From the NCBI GenBank assembly GCA_024275775.1, contig JAJRYM010000252.1:1-12169 (forward strand): a DNA stretch of 12,169 bases, given 5' to 3'. A model generated the notes under the pieces. That model was not told the DNA's origin. It did not search any database and saw only the letters and a program-made list of their open reading frames with translations. Positions 1-7,691 of the stretch are shown piece after piece. Origin of the DNA: Nitrospirota bacterium (GTDB taxonomy: Bacteria; Nitrospinota_A; UBA7883; JACRGQ01). Each line of letters starts with the position of its first letter. Position 1 is the first letter of the stretch. The position numbers were made by a program, and so were the translations under genes.

Positions 1-1188
1 AAAGTCATGAACGCGGAATTCGGCCTTGTAATAACATCGCCCGGCGTACCGTGGGACAGCCCGCTTCTTGCTTTTTTTCGGCAAAACGGACTGCCGGTAA
101 TCAGTGAAATTGAATTTGCTTTCAGGCATTTACAGCAGGACTGGATAGCCGTTACGGGAACCAATGGAAAAACCACCACAGTTTCGCTTATAGGAGCGAT
201 GCTGGAAAAAACCGGCATTCCGGCCGTCATCTGCGGCAATATCGGCAACCCGGTGAGCGGTGAAGACGGGCTTTTCGGTTCTCAAAAAACCGTCGTGGCT
301 GAAATCAGTTCTTTTCAGCTTGAGGGAGTTTCTGCTTTCGCGCCGCGCGTTGCCGCCGTTTTGAACATCACGCCGGATCATCTGGACCGCCACCTGAACA
401 TGGAAAACTACGCTTCCCTTAAAGCGCGCATATTCGCAAAGCAGGGGCCGGACGATGTAACGGTTCTCAATATGGATGATCCCGCCGTTGCCTTTTTCGC
501 GCAGTCCCTTGCTTCCCGGCTGTTCGGTTTTTCGGCGACGACAGCCATGGATGAGGGTGTATGGATAAAAAATGGCGGAATCGCCATATCGCATGACGGG
601 AAGATAAACGATATAGGCGCACTCTCCGACCTGAAACTGCTCGGTTCGGCCAACATTGAAAACAGCCTCGCCGCGTGCGCGGCCGCTTTCTGCGCCGGCG
701 CTTCGATTGAAGGAATAAGAGAAGCGCTTTTCAGTTTCGAGGGGCTTCCGCACAGGATGGAGCCGGTGGCCGAAATCAACGGCGTGCGCTACATAAACGA
801 TTCAAAAGCTACAAACGTGCAGTCGGTTATAAAAGATATCGAAGGGCTGGCCGCCCCTCTCTTCGTAATCATGGGCGGCCGCGACAAGGACGGCGATTTC
901 GCGCCGCTGGCAGACATTATAAGAAAAAAGAACGCGACAGCCATTCTTATCGGCGAGGCCGCGGATAAAATCGGCCGGGCTTTAAATAACTGCAAAAATC
1001 TGTTAACCGCCGGTTCTCTGGATGAAGCTGTGGAACTTGCCGCGTCGCGAGCGCGGGCGGGCGCCGATGTGATTCTTTCGCCGGCCTGCGCAAGTTTCGA
1101 CATGTTTAAAAATTTCGAAGAGCGTGGCGAACGGTTTCGGCAGGCTGTCGAAAAACTTTCAACAAACCATGGAGCGGTAAATGCCTAA
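1..1188 (+). CDS. murD: UDP-N-acetylmuramoyl-L-alanine--D-glutamate ligase (MurD), 5' truncated
   Basis: MurD adds D-glutamate to UDP-MurNAc-L-Ala in the cytosol using ATP. The frame is open to base 1, so the gene starts upstream; about 395 codons are visible against a usual length near 450, and most of the N-terminal UDP-binding domain is missing. Counting from the Met at base 7, I see SPGVP (11-15), the Mur-ligase P-loop GTNGKTTT (51-58, K55), DHLDRH (124-129), and K139 in SLKARIF at the place of the carbamylated lysine. NDSKATN (264-270), MGGRDKDG (289-296) and SPACASFDMFKNFEERG (358-374) follow. The last two separate MurD from MurC, MurE and MurF. Its last 8 bases overlap the start of ftsW, implying translational coupling in the dcw operon. 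No defect is seen apart from truncation by the window edge. Confidence 0.97.
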   Translation, partial: KVMNAEFGLVITSPGVPWDSPLLAFFRQNGLPVISEIEFAFRHLQQDWIAVTGTNGKTTTVSLIGAMLEKTGIPAVICGNIGNPVSGEDGLFGSQKTVVAEISSFQLEGVSAFAPRVAAVLNITPDHLDRHLNMENYASLKARIFAKQGPDDVTVLNMDDPAVAFFAQSLASRLFGFSATTAMDEGVWIKNGGIAISHDGKINDIGALSDLKLLGSANIENSLAACAAAFCAGASIEGIREALFSFEGLPHRMEPVAEINGVRYINDSKATNVQSVIKDIEGLAAPLFVIMGGRDKDGDFAPLADIIRKKNATAILIGEAADKIGRALNNCKNLLTAGSLDEAVELAASRARAGADVILSPACASFDMFKNFEERGERFRQAVEKLSTNHGAVNA

Positions 1189-2281
1189 AAAACGGGAGAT
1201 GGATCACCGTATTCTTCTTTGCGTGATATTGCTTGTGATTTTCGGGCTGGGAATGATTTATTCCTCCAGCAGTGTCCTCGCGGCGGAGCGCTACGGCGAC
1301 CCGGCCTTTTTCGTTAAAAAGCAGTTCGTCTGGGCGATTATCGGCGCATTCGGCATGATGGTGGCCGCCAGATTCGATTACAGAAAACTTATCCCGCTGG
1401 CGCCCTGGCTTTACGGAATAACTATCGTTCTTCTGCTTCTGGTGATGGCGCCGGGCATAGGCCGGGAGGTAAGCGGCGCTCGCAGATGGATTGCCGTAGG
1501 CCCGCTGACTTTTCAGCCGTCGGAGTTCGCCAAGCTCGCTCTTATCATTTTCTTTTCCTGGTTTCTCGTGCGCAAGGAAAGAACCGGAAAGCTTAAAGAC
1601 TTCTTCTCCGGTTTCATGCCCAGCGCGCTTGCCCTTGGAATCTGTTTTATTCTTATATTAAGCCAGCCGGATCTTGGAACTTCACTTGTCATAGCCTCGG
1701 TGATATTTTCCCTCTTCTTCGTCGCGGGCGTGAGAATGCGGTATCTGGTCGGGACTTTTCTTCTTCTTATGCCGTTTCTCTACACTGCGGTTTTGAATGT
1801 TGATTACCGGAGAAGAAGGATACTGGCTTTTCTCGACCCATGGTCGGACCCGCAGGATACCGGTTTTCAGATAATCCAGTCCTATGTTGCGCTCGGCAAC
1901 GGACACTTTTTCGGGCTCGGTCTCGGCGACGGAAGGCAGAAGAATTTCTTCCTGCCGGACGCGCATACCGATTTCATTTTTTCCATCATAGGCGAAGAGC
2001 TCGGTTTCGTCGGCTGTATTGCGGTGGTTCTGATTTTTGTGGCTCTTGTTTACTGCGGGTTCGCTGTGGCTTTCCGCGCGCCGGACAGTTTCGGCATGTA
2101 TTTGGCCCTCGGCATAACGCTCTGCGTGGGCATACAGGCGGCGGTCAACTTAGGCGTCGCCACCGGCCTGTTGCCGACCAAGGGACTGCCGCTTCCGTTT
2201 ATTTCCTTCGGAGGTTCCGCCCTTGTTACATGGATGGTGAGTATGGGGATATTGCTTAATGTTTCAGAACATACAACGTAA
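1181..2281 (+). CDS. ftsW: Septal peptidoglycan glycosyltransferase FtsW (SEDS family)
   Basis: FtsW is an inner-membrane SEDS glycosyltransferase that polymerises lipid II at the septum together with a class B PBP (FtsI). The 366-residue product is almost entirely hydrophobic segments, consistent with about ten membrane helices, after a short charged start. Family marks are ARRWI (100-104), QPSEFAKLA (112-120), SQPDLGTS (161-168), and LPDAHTDFIFS (258-268), whose D264 sits where the proposed catalytic aspartate lies. The SEDS signature runs from N323 through LLPTKGLPLPFISFGGS (330-346). The ATG at 1181 lies inside the murD end, 6 bases after GGAG (1171-1174). RodA is the main alternative, but its position between murD and murG and the LLPTKGLPLPF form favour FtsW. 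Confidence 0.96.
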   Translation: MPKKREMDHRILLCVILLVIFGLGMIYSSSSVLAAERYGDPAFFVKKQFVWAIIGAFGMMVAARFDYRKLIPLAPWLYGITIVLLLLVMAPGIGREVSGARRWIAVGPLTFQPSEFAKLALIIFFSWFLVRKERTGKLKDFFSGFMPSALALGICFILILSQPDLGTSLVIASVIFSLFFVAGVRMRYLVGTFLLLMPFLYTAVLNVDYRRRRILAFLDPWSDPQDTGFQIIQSYVALGNGHFFGLGLGDGRQKNFFLPDAHTDFIFSIIGEELGFVGCIAVVLIFVALVYCGFAVAFRAPDSFGMYLALGITLCVGIQAAVNLGVATGLLPTKGLPLPFISFGGSALVTWMVSMGILLNVSEHTT

Positions 2282-2292
2282 AGGTTTCGGTT

Positions 2293-3351
2293 ATGAGAAT
2301 AGTCGTTACGGCCGGCGGTACGGGGGGGCATATAAACCCCGCGCTTGTCGTGGCGGAGGAGTGTCGCAGTATGCAGGCTAAGGTTCTTTTTGTAGGCGGG
2401 CTGTACGGCCCGGAACATAAAAGGGCGGCCGACGCCGGTTTTGGGTTCGTCGGTCTCAACGTTCGAGGTCTCGACAGGTCGAGCCTGCTGAAGTCCGTCA
2501 AGTCGCTTGCCATTTTCCCGGCGGCCCTTAAAAAAGCCATGAAGATTCTGTCGGTTTTTTCTCCCGACGTGGTGGTGGGCGCCGGCGGTTATGCTTCCGC
2601 TCCCGCTACGGTTGCCGCAACTCTGAAAAATATCCCGCTGTTTTTAATGGAGCAGAATGTTTATCCCGGCATGGTCACCCGCCGTTTGGCCCGCCGGGCT
2701 TCCAGGGTTTTCACCTCCTTTGAGGAGACGAAGCGGTGGTTGCCGGGCGCGGACATCTCCCTTAGCGGCAACCCGGTCAGGCGCGGTTTCAGTTACGGTA
2801 AAACCAGAACCTTCGGCGAAGAAAAGAGCCTCCTTGTCATGGGCGGAAGCCAGGGCGCTCATTCCATAAACATGGCGATGGCGGAGGCGCTCCCCATGCT
2901 TGAAAAAATACCGCTAAAAATCTTTCATCAGGCGGGAGAACGCGAATACGAAGTAGTAAAGGCGATGTACAGCCTGTACAAACAGCATGCCGTCGTTGAA
3001 CCGTATTTTGAAAATATGCACGAAATAATGAATCACGCCGATTTGGCGGTTGCCCGCGCGGGGGCTTCCACCTGCGCGGAGCTGAATCTTTCGGGTCTTC
3101 CGGCCGTTCTCGTGCCGTACCCCGGCGCCGGAGGACATCAGAAACTCAACGCCGAGGCGCTGGTTGCGCAGGGGGCGGCGATGATGGTTGACGATGCCGC
3201 TCTGAACGGCGAAACGCTGGCGGAGACTGTTGAGGAACTTTTTACCGACAGGGAAAAGCTGGAAATGATGTCCGCGAACAGCAGGGAAATGGCGCGGCCG
3301 GATGCCGGCCGTACAATTGCGCGGGAAATAATCGGCGCGGTGGAGGGGTAA
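2293..3351 (+). CDS. murG: Lipid II synthase MurG (UDP-GlcNAc transferase)
   Basis: MurG transfers GlcNAc from UDP-GlcNAc to lipid I at the inner face of the cytoplasmic membrane, making lipid II. This GT-B glycosyltransferase of 352 residues has the usual length. The N-terminal glycine-rich loop TAGGTGGHINP (6-16) is clear, as are GGYASAP (98-104), MEQNVYPG (119-126), GNPVR (159-163), the second glycine-rich loop MGGSQGAHSIN (183-193), FHQAGE (211-216), and the nucleotide-sugar site RAGASTCAE (255-263) with HQKLNAEAL (282-290). It begins 11 bases after the ftsW stop; an AAAGG lies about 8 bases before the ATG, a modest ribosome site. It abuts murC without a gap. Confidence 0.97.
   Translation: MRIVVTAGGTGGHINPALVVAEECRSMQAKVLFVGGLYGPEHKRAADAGFGFVGLNVRGLDRSSLLKSVKSLAIFPAALKKAMKILSVFSPDVVVGAGGYASAPATVAATLKNIPLFLMEQNVYPGMVTRRLARRASRVFTSFEETKRWLPGADISLSGNPVRRGFSYGKTRTFGEEKSLLVMGGSQGAHSINMAMAEALPMLEKIPLKIFHQAGEREYEVVKAMYSLYKQHAVVEPYFENMHEIMNHADLAVARAGASTCAELNLSGLPAVLVPYPGAGGHQKLNAEALVAQGAAMMVDDAALNGETLAETVEELFTDREKLEMMSANSREMARPDAGRTIAREIIGAVEG
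3342..3347 (+). promoter_or_regulatory. Ribosome binding site deciding the murC start
   Basis: GGAGGGG sits at the end of murG, five bases before the ATG at 3352. A second in-frame ATG at 3361 lies too far away (about 14 bases from the core) to use this site well, so the start at 3352 is preferred even though the conserved murC sequence begins only after the second Met. Confidence 0.75.
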
Positions 3352-4731
3352 ATGGGATTGATGAAAACCTGCCGGGTTCATCTGGTTGGAATAGGCGGTT
3401 CGGGAATGAGCGGGATCGCCGAAGTGCTGATAAGCCTGGGGCATAAAGTGCGGGGTTCGGATATTACGAGGTCGGAAACCGTTTTCAGGCTTGAAAAGTT
3501 GGGCGCTAAAATTTTCATAGGCCACGACGGCGATAACATCGGCGATGCCGATGTGCTGGTGGTTTCATCGGCGGTGCAGGCGGACAACCCTGAAGTGCTG
3601 GCGGCTCGAAGCAGGAAAATTCCGGTTATCCCCCGCGCCGAAATGCTGGCGGATCTTATGAGAATGAAGGAAGGGATAGCCGTAGCGGGAGCGCACGGCA
3701 AAACCACCACGTCAACGCTTATAGCAACCATTCTGGCCGATGCCGGAATGGACCCGACCGTGATAATCGGCGGCAGAGTGAAAAAATTCGGAACGGGTGG
3801 AAGGCTCGGCAAGGGAGAGTTTCTCGTTGCCGAAGCCGATGAATCGGACGGCTCGTTTCTGGAGCTGGATGCCAAAATAGCGGTTGTCACCGGTATAGAC
3901 AGGGAGCATCTGGATCATTACGGAAACATGGCAAATCTTGAAGCGGCGTTTCTTCATTTCTGCAACAAGGTGCCTTTTTTCGGCGCCACCATAGCCTGCG
4001 GAGATGATCCCGTACTTCGTGGCTTCGCCCCGAAAATGAACAAACGTTTCATTACTTACGGTTTCTCAGACGACTGCGACCTCGTTGGCAAAGATTACGC
4101 GCAGAAAGGTCTTGTCTGCACCTTTTCCGTTCATCGCCAAGGCGAACGGCTAGGCGATATCGCACTGCACCTTCCCGGAATTCACAATGCCCGCAACTGC
4201 CTTGCGGCGATACAGGTGGGGCTTTATCTGGGCGTCGATTTCGATACCATGGCCGTCGCGCTTGGGAATTTTTCCGGCATCGGACGCAGGCTGGAGATAA
4301 AAGGGGAAAAGAACGGTGTTACGGTAATCGACGATTACGGACACCACCCCAGCGAAGTACGCGCTACTCTCAAGGGGTTGAGGGAAGCGTTTGCGGACAG
4401 AAGAATCGTCACGCTTTTTCAGCCGCATCGTTACACCAGAACGAGAGACTGCCTCGCGGATTTTCTAACCGCGTTCGGGGATACGGATGTTCTGGCTCTC
4501 ATGCCGATTTATCCCGCCGGCGAGAAGCCTGTTGAGGGCGTGAGCACCCGTCTTATTTACGACGGCGTGAAAAAGACAGCCGGCGGAAAAAATATTTACC
4601 TGCTTGAACATGACGACGAAGTTCAGGATTGGCTTACAACGAATATCGAAAGAAACGACGTGCTGTTAACGCTGGGCGCGGGCAACGTTTTCCTTCAGGG
4701 AGAGAAGTTTCTTGAAAATGACGAAGGCTAG
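3352..4731 (+). CDS. murC: UDP-N-acetylmuramate--L-alanine ligase (MurC)
   Basis: MurC adds L-alanine to UDP-MurNAc using ATP, the first peptide-stem step in the cytosol. The product has 459 residues, the normal size. Visible in order are the N-terminal nucleotide-fold loop GIGGSGMSG (13-21), the ATP P-loop GAHGKTTTS (113-121, K117), EADESDGSFL (161-170), GIDREHLDHYGN (181-192), PGIHNARNCLAA (275-286), DDYGHHPSEV (327-336) and FQPHRYTRTRD (356-366). DDYGHHP and HRYTR are diagnostic for MurC rather than the other Mur ligases (MurD, E, F, Mpl). It follows the murG stop with no gap, and its end overlaps the murB start by 20 bases if the TTG start is right. Confidence 0.97.
   Translation: MGLMKTCRVHLVGIGGSGMSGIAEVLISLGHKVRGSDITRSETVFRLEKLGAKIFIGHDGDNIGDADVLVVSSAVQADNPEVLAARSRKIPVIPRAEMLADLMRMKEGIAVAGAHGKTTTSTLIATILADAGMDPTVIIGGRVKKFGTGGRLGKGEFLVAEADESDGSFLELDAKIAVVTGIDREHLDHYGNMANLEAAFLHFCNKVPFFGATIACGDDPVLRGFAPKMNKRFITYGFSDDCDLVGKDYAQKGLVCTFSVHRQGERLGDIALHLPGIHNARNCLAAIQVGLYLGVDFDTMAVALGNFSGIGRRLEIKGEKNGVTVIDDYGHHPSEVRATLKGLREAFADRRIVTLFQPHRYTRTRDCLADFLTAFGDTDVLALMPIYPAGEKPVEGVSTRLIYDGVKKTAGGKNIYLLEHDDEVQDWLTTNIERNDVLLTLGAGNVFLQGEKFLENDEG
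4697..4707 (+). promoter_or_regulatory. Purine-rich ribosome site before murB; start ambiguous
   Basis: AGGGAGAGAAG precedes two in-frame candidates, TTG at 4712 and ATG at 4718. The AGGGAG core gives 9 bases to the TTG and 15 to the ATG. The weaker GAGAAG part gives 10 bases to the ATG. The spacing slightly favours TTG, but both starts are workable. Confidence 0.5.
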
Positions 4732-5578
4732 AAAAAATGAACCGCTTGCAAAGTTTACGACTTTCAGAATCGGCGGGCCGGCGGAGCTTTTTCTTATGCC
4801 GGAAACGGTGGAAGAGCTTGCCGATTTTTGCGGAAAATATCCCGAAGGGTTCATACTCGGCGGCGGCTCGAACGTGCTGGTTTCGGATGAAGGAGCGCCT
4901 GTTGTGATTTTTCTGAAAAAGCTCAAAAACTTCAGCGTAGCCGCGCCGGAAAACGGTTCCTCCGCCGTAACTGCAGGAAGCGGTTACAGCTTTACGGCGC
5001 TTTCAAGGAAAATGTGCGGCATGGGGCTTTCCGGGCTTGAATTCGCTTACGGCATACCCGGCACCGTAGGCGGGGCGGTGGTCATGAACGCGGGCGCTTC
5101 CGGAGGCGAAGTAAAGGATGTTCTGGAAAAGGCGACACTTCTAGTTGATGGAAAGGTCAGGGATTTTTCCGGCCGGGAGCTGGGGCTTTCTTACAGGAAA
5201 AGCGAACTGCCGAAAGGAGCCGTGATAGTTTCCGCCACATTTAATCTTCAGCAGGGAGATGAAAAGGAAATAGAACGGCGCATGAAAGAAAACCTGGAAA
5301 AAAGAAAACAAACTCAACCGCTGGATATTCCTTCCGCCGGTTCGGTTTTCAGAAACCCGCCGGGCGATTTTGCCGGCCGGATAATAGAGAGCCTCGGTTT
5401 TAAGGGGCGTTGCGTCGGCGGCGCGCAGGTGAGTGAAAAACACGCCAACTTTATTGTGAATCAAGGTTGGGCAACAGCGGCGCAGGTTTTTCAGCTTATC
5501 AAAATGATAGAGGAAACGGTTAAAAGTGGAACCGGCATAACGCTGGAGCGGGAAATAAAACTTGTGGGTAATTTTTAA
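4712..5578 (+). CDS. murB: UDP-N-acetylenolpyruvoylglucosamine reductase (MurB)
   Basis: MurB is a cytosolic FAD enzyme that uses NADPH to reduce UDP-GlcNAc-enolpyruvate to UDP-MurNAc. The 288 residues contain FTTFRIGGPAE (15-25), the FAD-binding GGGSNVLVSDEG (50-61), the long motif around FAYGIPGTVGGAVVMNAGA (111-129), LSYRKSELP (159-167, with R162 at the active-site Arg position), and IPSAGSVFRNP (206-216, S211 as the likely proton-donating Ser). It ends with GAQVSEKHANFIVN (237-250) and LEREI (278-282), which carries the conserved C-terminal Glu. Its size and lack of an extra loop fit the shorter type II MurB. The TTG at 4712 is used because of ribosome-site spacing; ATG at 4718 would shorten it by two residues. 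It overlaps murC, and ftsQ starts directly after its stop. Confidence 0.96.
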   Translation: MKMTKARKNEPLAKFTTFRIGGPAELFLMPETVEELADFCGKYPEGFILGGGSNVLVSDEGAPVVIFLKKLKNFSVAAPENGSSAVTAGSGYSFTALSRKMCGMGLSGLEFAYGIPGTVGGAVVMNAGASGGEVKDVLEKATLLVDGKVRDFSGRELGLSYRKSELPKGAVIVSATFNLQQGDEKEIERRMKENLEKRKQTQPLDIPSAGSVFRNPPGDFAGRIIESLGFKGRCVGGAQVSEKHANFIVNQGWATAAQVFQLIKMIEETVKSGTGITLEREIKLVGNF

Positions 5579-6454
5579 ATGGCGACTGTAGCGCGCAAAA
5601 GAAGAAGTCTGGAAGTTTTCCGGCCGACGCGTCTGGAGCGTACCAGACCTGCGGTTACCGTTAAGCCGGCCGTGAAGTTTAAAAGACTAGCAAAAATCGC
5701 TTTGAGATGCACTGAACTGGCCGGCGGCCTGCTGGTGCTGGGCATACTGTTTTACATCGCCTTGACGCATCCCTATTTCCAGGTAAAAAAGCTAGATATA
5801 ACGGGAAACAGCCACCTGAAAACAAGCCGAATCGAATCCGCAGTAGGCTTTCTTCTCTATCGTAATATTTTTACCTGTGATATTGACGGAGCCGCGGCGG
5901 CCTTGATGAGAAATCCATGGATAAAGTCTGTTGCCGTCAAGCTTGTCGTGCCGGACAGCGTGCGCGTGGTTATTCGGGAAAGAAAACCTGTCGCGGTAGT
6001 GGAGTCCAAAGGCAGGCTCTTTCTTGTGGATAACAACGGATACCTGCTGGAACAGGTGAATAGCAGGGAAAGTTATCTGAAAGTATCCGTTTCCGAAGAA
6101 AAAATGGAGACCGGGGATCAGGTGGAAAGAACGGGCATCGAAAAAGCCGTTAAGTTCGCTTCACTTTTTGCAAACGACAAACTTTTCAGCGACCCGGTGG
6201 TTTCGGTGCATCTCGTCGGTTCCGAACGGATTGTGGCGGAAACGGCCGACGGCATAAGGATAGTGCTGGGTCTGGAAGAAAAGGTATGGAAGACAAAATT
6301 TCTCGAATATCTCACGGTAAGAAAAATACTTTCCGAAAGGGGGAACAGTTTTATGACTATAGATCTTTCATTTAACGGGCAGGCGGTTATGACGCCTGGA
6401 ACAGGGCATAACGGGATTTTTAAAGAGGGAGGCGGAAATGGCCAGGCAGGCTAA
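5579..6454 (+). CDS. ftsQ: Cell division protein FtsQ (DivIB family)
   Basis: FtsQ is a single-pass inner-membrane protein that links early and late divisome proteins and binds FtsB and FtsL. The 291 residues show a basic cytosolic tail (about 1-45), one membrane helix (about 46-64, LAGGLLVLGILFYIALT), then a POTRA domain (about 67-137) opening with FQVKKLDITGNSHL and including the typical NPWIKSVAV (112-120) and VPDSVRVVIRERKPVAV (124-140). A beta domain follows, with LVDNNGYLLE (149-158). The last part (about 270-291) is glycine-rich and poorly conserved, and it overlaps ftsA. The start lies directly after the murB stop with only a weak GTGGG upstream, so it probably relies on coupling. No ddl lies between it and murB. 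Confidence 0.93.
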   Translation: MATVARKRRSLEVFRPTRLERTRPAVTVKPAVKFKRLAKIALRCTELAGGLLVLGILFYIALTHPYFQVKKLDITGNSHLKTSRIESAVGFLLYRNIFTCDIDGAAAALMRNPWIKSVAVKLVVPDSVRVVIRERKPVAVVESKGRLFLVDNNGYLLEQVNSRESYLKVSVSEEKMETGDQVERTGIEKAVKFASLFANDKLFSDPVVSVHLVGSERIVAETADGIRIVLGLEEKVWKTKFLEYLTVRKILSERGNSFMTIDLSFNGQAVMTPGTGHNGIFKEGGGNGQAG

Positions 6455-7670
6455 CGACATAATAGTTGGGCTTGATATAGGCACCACGAAAATCTGCTGT
6501 GTTATAGCTGAAATCGATGACGACAAGATGAACATTATCGGAATCGGCACACATCCGTCGAAAGGATTAAGAAAAGGCGTTGTCGTCAACATCGAAGGCA
6601 CGGTGGAATCAATAAAGTCGGCGGTTGAAGAAGCCGAACTGATGGCCGGCGTGGAGATTGAGTCGGTTTACGCGGGCATAGCGGGCGGCCATATCAAAGG
6701 ATTCAATTCTCACGGCATAATAGCCGTAAAAGACGGGGTGGTAGCGGAGAAGGACAAGGAAAGGGTGATTGACGCCGCCAAGGCGCTGAATATCCCGATG
6801 GACAGGGAAGTCCTTCATGTGCTTACCCAGCAGTATATTCTCGACGGCCAGAGCGGCATCCGCGAGCCGAAGGGAATGTCGGGAGTTCGGCTTGAGGCGC
6901 GGGTTCACATAATAACGGGTGCGGTAACCTCTGCCCAGAATATCGTTCGGTGCGTAAATCGCGCCGGCCTTGAAGTGGAAAACGTGGTTGTGGAACAGCT
7001 CGCCTCGGCAGAAGCGGTACTCGATTCCGACGAAAGAGACCTTGGCGTGGCGCTTGTTGACATCGGCGGAGGAACCACTGACATCGCCATCTATTCCGAA
7101 GATTCCATCAAATATACGTCGGTTCTTGCCGTAGGCGGCAACCATATAACCAACGATATCGCAATAGGGCTCAGGACGCCGCACACCGAGGCCGAGAAAA
7201 TAAAAATCAAGCATGGTTGCGCGGTTGATTCTCTCGTCGGCGCCGAAGAAAGGATCGAAGTGCCGAGCATGGGCGGCAGGGAGCCGAGGGTCGTAAGCAG
7301 GAAGATGCTTACCGAAATAATCGAGCCGAGAGTTGATGAAATTTTCCAGATGGTTCATCGCGATATAGAAAACGCCGGATACATGGACACGATAACTTCC
7401 GGGCTCGTGATAACCGGCGGGGCGACGATTCTGGAAGGCATGCCGGAAGTGACGGAGAGGATTTTCGGTTTGCCGGTACGAAGAGGCAATCCAAAGAATT
7501 TCGGCGGTCTGATGGATGTGGTCGATTCGCCGCAATTCGCAACGTCCGTAGGGCTGTTGCTCTTCGGGTTCAGGGAGGTAAAGCGCGGTGTAAAAGCGCC
7601 GCTTAAAGGAAGACATCTCTTTCATGCGCTTACTGAAAGGATGAAAAGATTAATAGAAGATTTCTTTTAA
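6438..7670 (+). CDS. ftsA: Cell division protein FtsA (actin-like FtsZ membrane tether)
   Basis: FtsA is an actin-fold ATPase that anchors FtsZ filaments to the membrane and recruits later divisome proteins. In 410 residues I see the phosphate-1 motif VGLDIGTTKICCV (10-22), the 1C subdomain region with REPKGMSGVRLEA (142-154), the phosphate-2 motif VALVDIGGGTTDIAIY (204-219), the adenosine motif LVITGGATILEGMPE (323-337), and a C-terminal amphipathic helix HALTERMKRLIEDFF (396-410), the membrane-targeting helix. The ATG at 6438 overlaps the ftsQ end by 17 bases and is 5 bases after GAGGGAGG (6425-6432), a strong site. MreB and DnaK-like proteins are excluded by the 1C region and the C-terminal helix. 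The motifs closely resemble deltaproteobacterial FtsA as I recall them. Confidence 0.97.
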   Translation: MARQANDIIVGLDIGTTKICCVIAEIDDDKMNIIGIGTHPSKGLRKGVVVNIEGTVESIKSAVEEAELMAGVEIESVYAGIAGGHIKGFNSHGIIAVKDGVVAEKDKERVIDAAKALNIPMDREVLHVLTQQYILDGQSGIREPKGMSGVRLEARVHIITGAVTSAQNIVRCVNRAGLEVENVVVEQLASAEAVLDSDERDLGVALVDIGGGTTDIAIYSEDSIKYTSVLAVGGNHITNDIAIGLRTPHTEAEKIKIKHGCAVDSLVGAEERIEVPSMGGREPRVVSRKMLTEIIEPRVDEIFQMVHRDIENAGYMDTITSGLVITGGATILEGMPEVTERIFGLPVRRGNPKNFGGLMDVVDSPQFATSVGLLLFGFREVKRGVKAPLKGRHLFHALTERMKRLIEDFF

Positions 7671-7678
7671 ACCTTAAC

Positions 7679-7685
7679 AAGGGGG
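7679..7685 (+). promoter_or_regulatory. Strong ribosome binding site of ftsZ (AAGGGGG)
   Basis: AAGGGGG ends 6 bases before the ftsZ ATG within the 21-base ftsA-ftsZ gap. This is the longest gap inside the cluster and one of its strongest sites, which fits the high FtsZ synthesis expected relative to FtsA. Confidence 0.7.
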
Positions 7686-7691
7686 TATTAA

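Noticed and set aside
130..753. 207-codon open frame on the - strand opposite murD
   Set aside because: It is fully antisense to conserved MurD blocks, with no domain pattern or ribosome site.
2914..3525. 203-codon open frame on the - strand spanning the murG-murC junction
   Set aside because: It is antisense to two firmly identified genes, and its His/Arg/Pro-rich composition is typical of shadow frames.
5762..5800. TTGACG followed by TATAAC inside ftsQ as an internal ftsA/ftsZ promoter
   Set aside because: The two elements are about 29 bases apart, too far for a sigma-70-type promoter.
6609..7625. 338-codon open frame on the - strand opposite ftsA
   Set aside because: It lies entirely within a textbook FtsA gene, has no recognisable motifs and is rich in residues typical of antisense reading. 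Its length reflects codon bias in ftsA.
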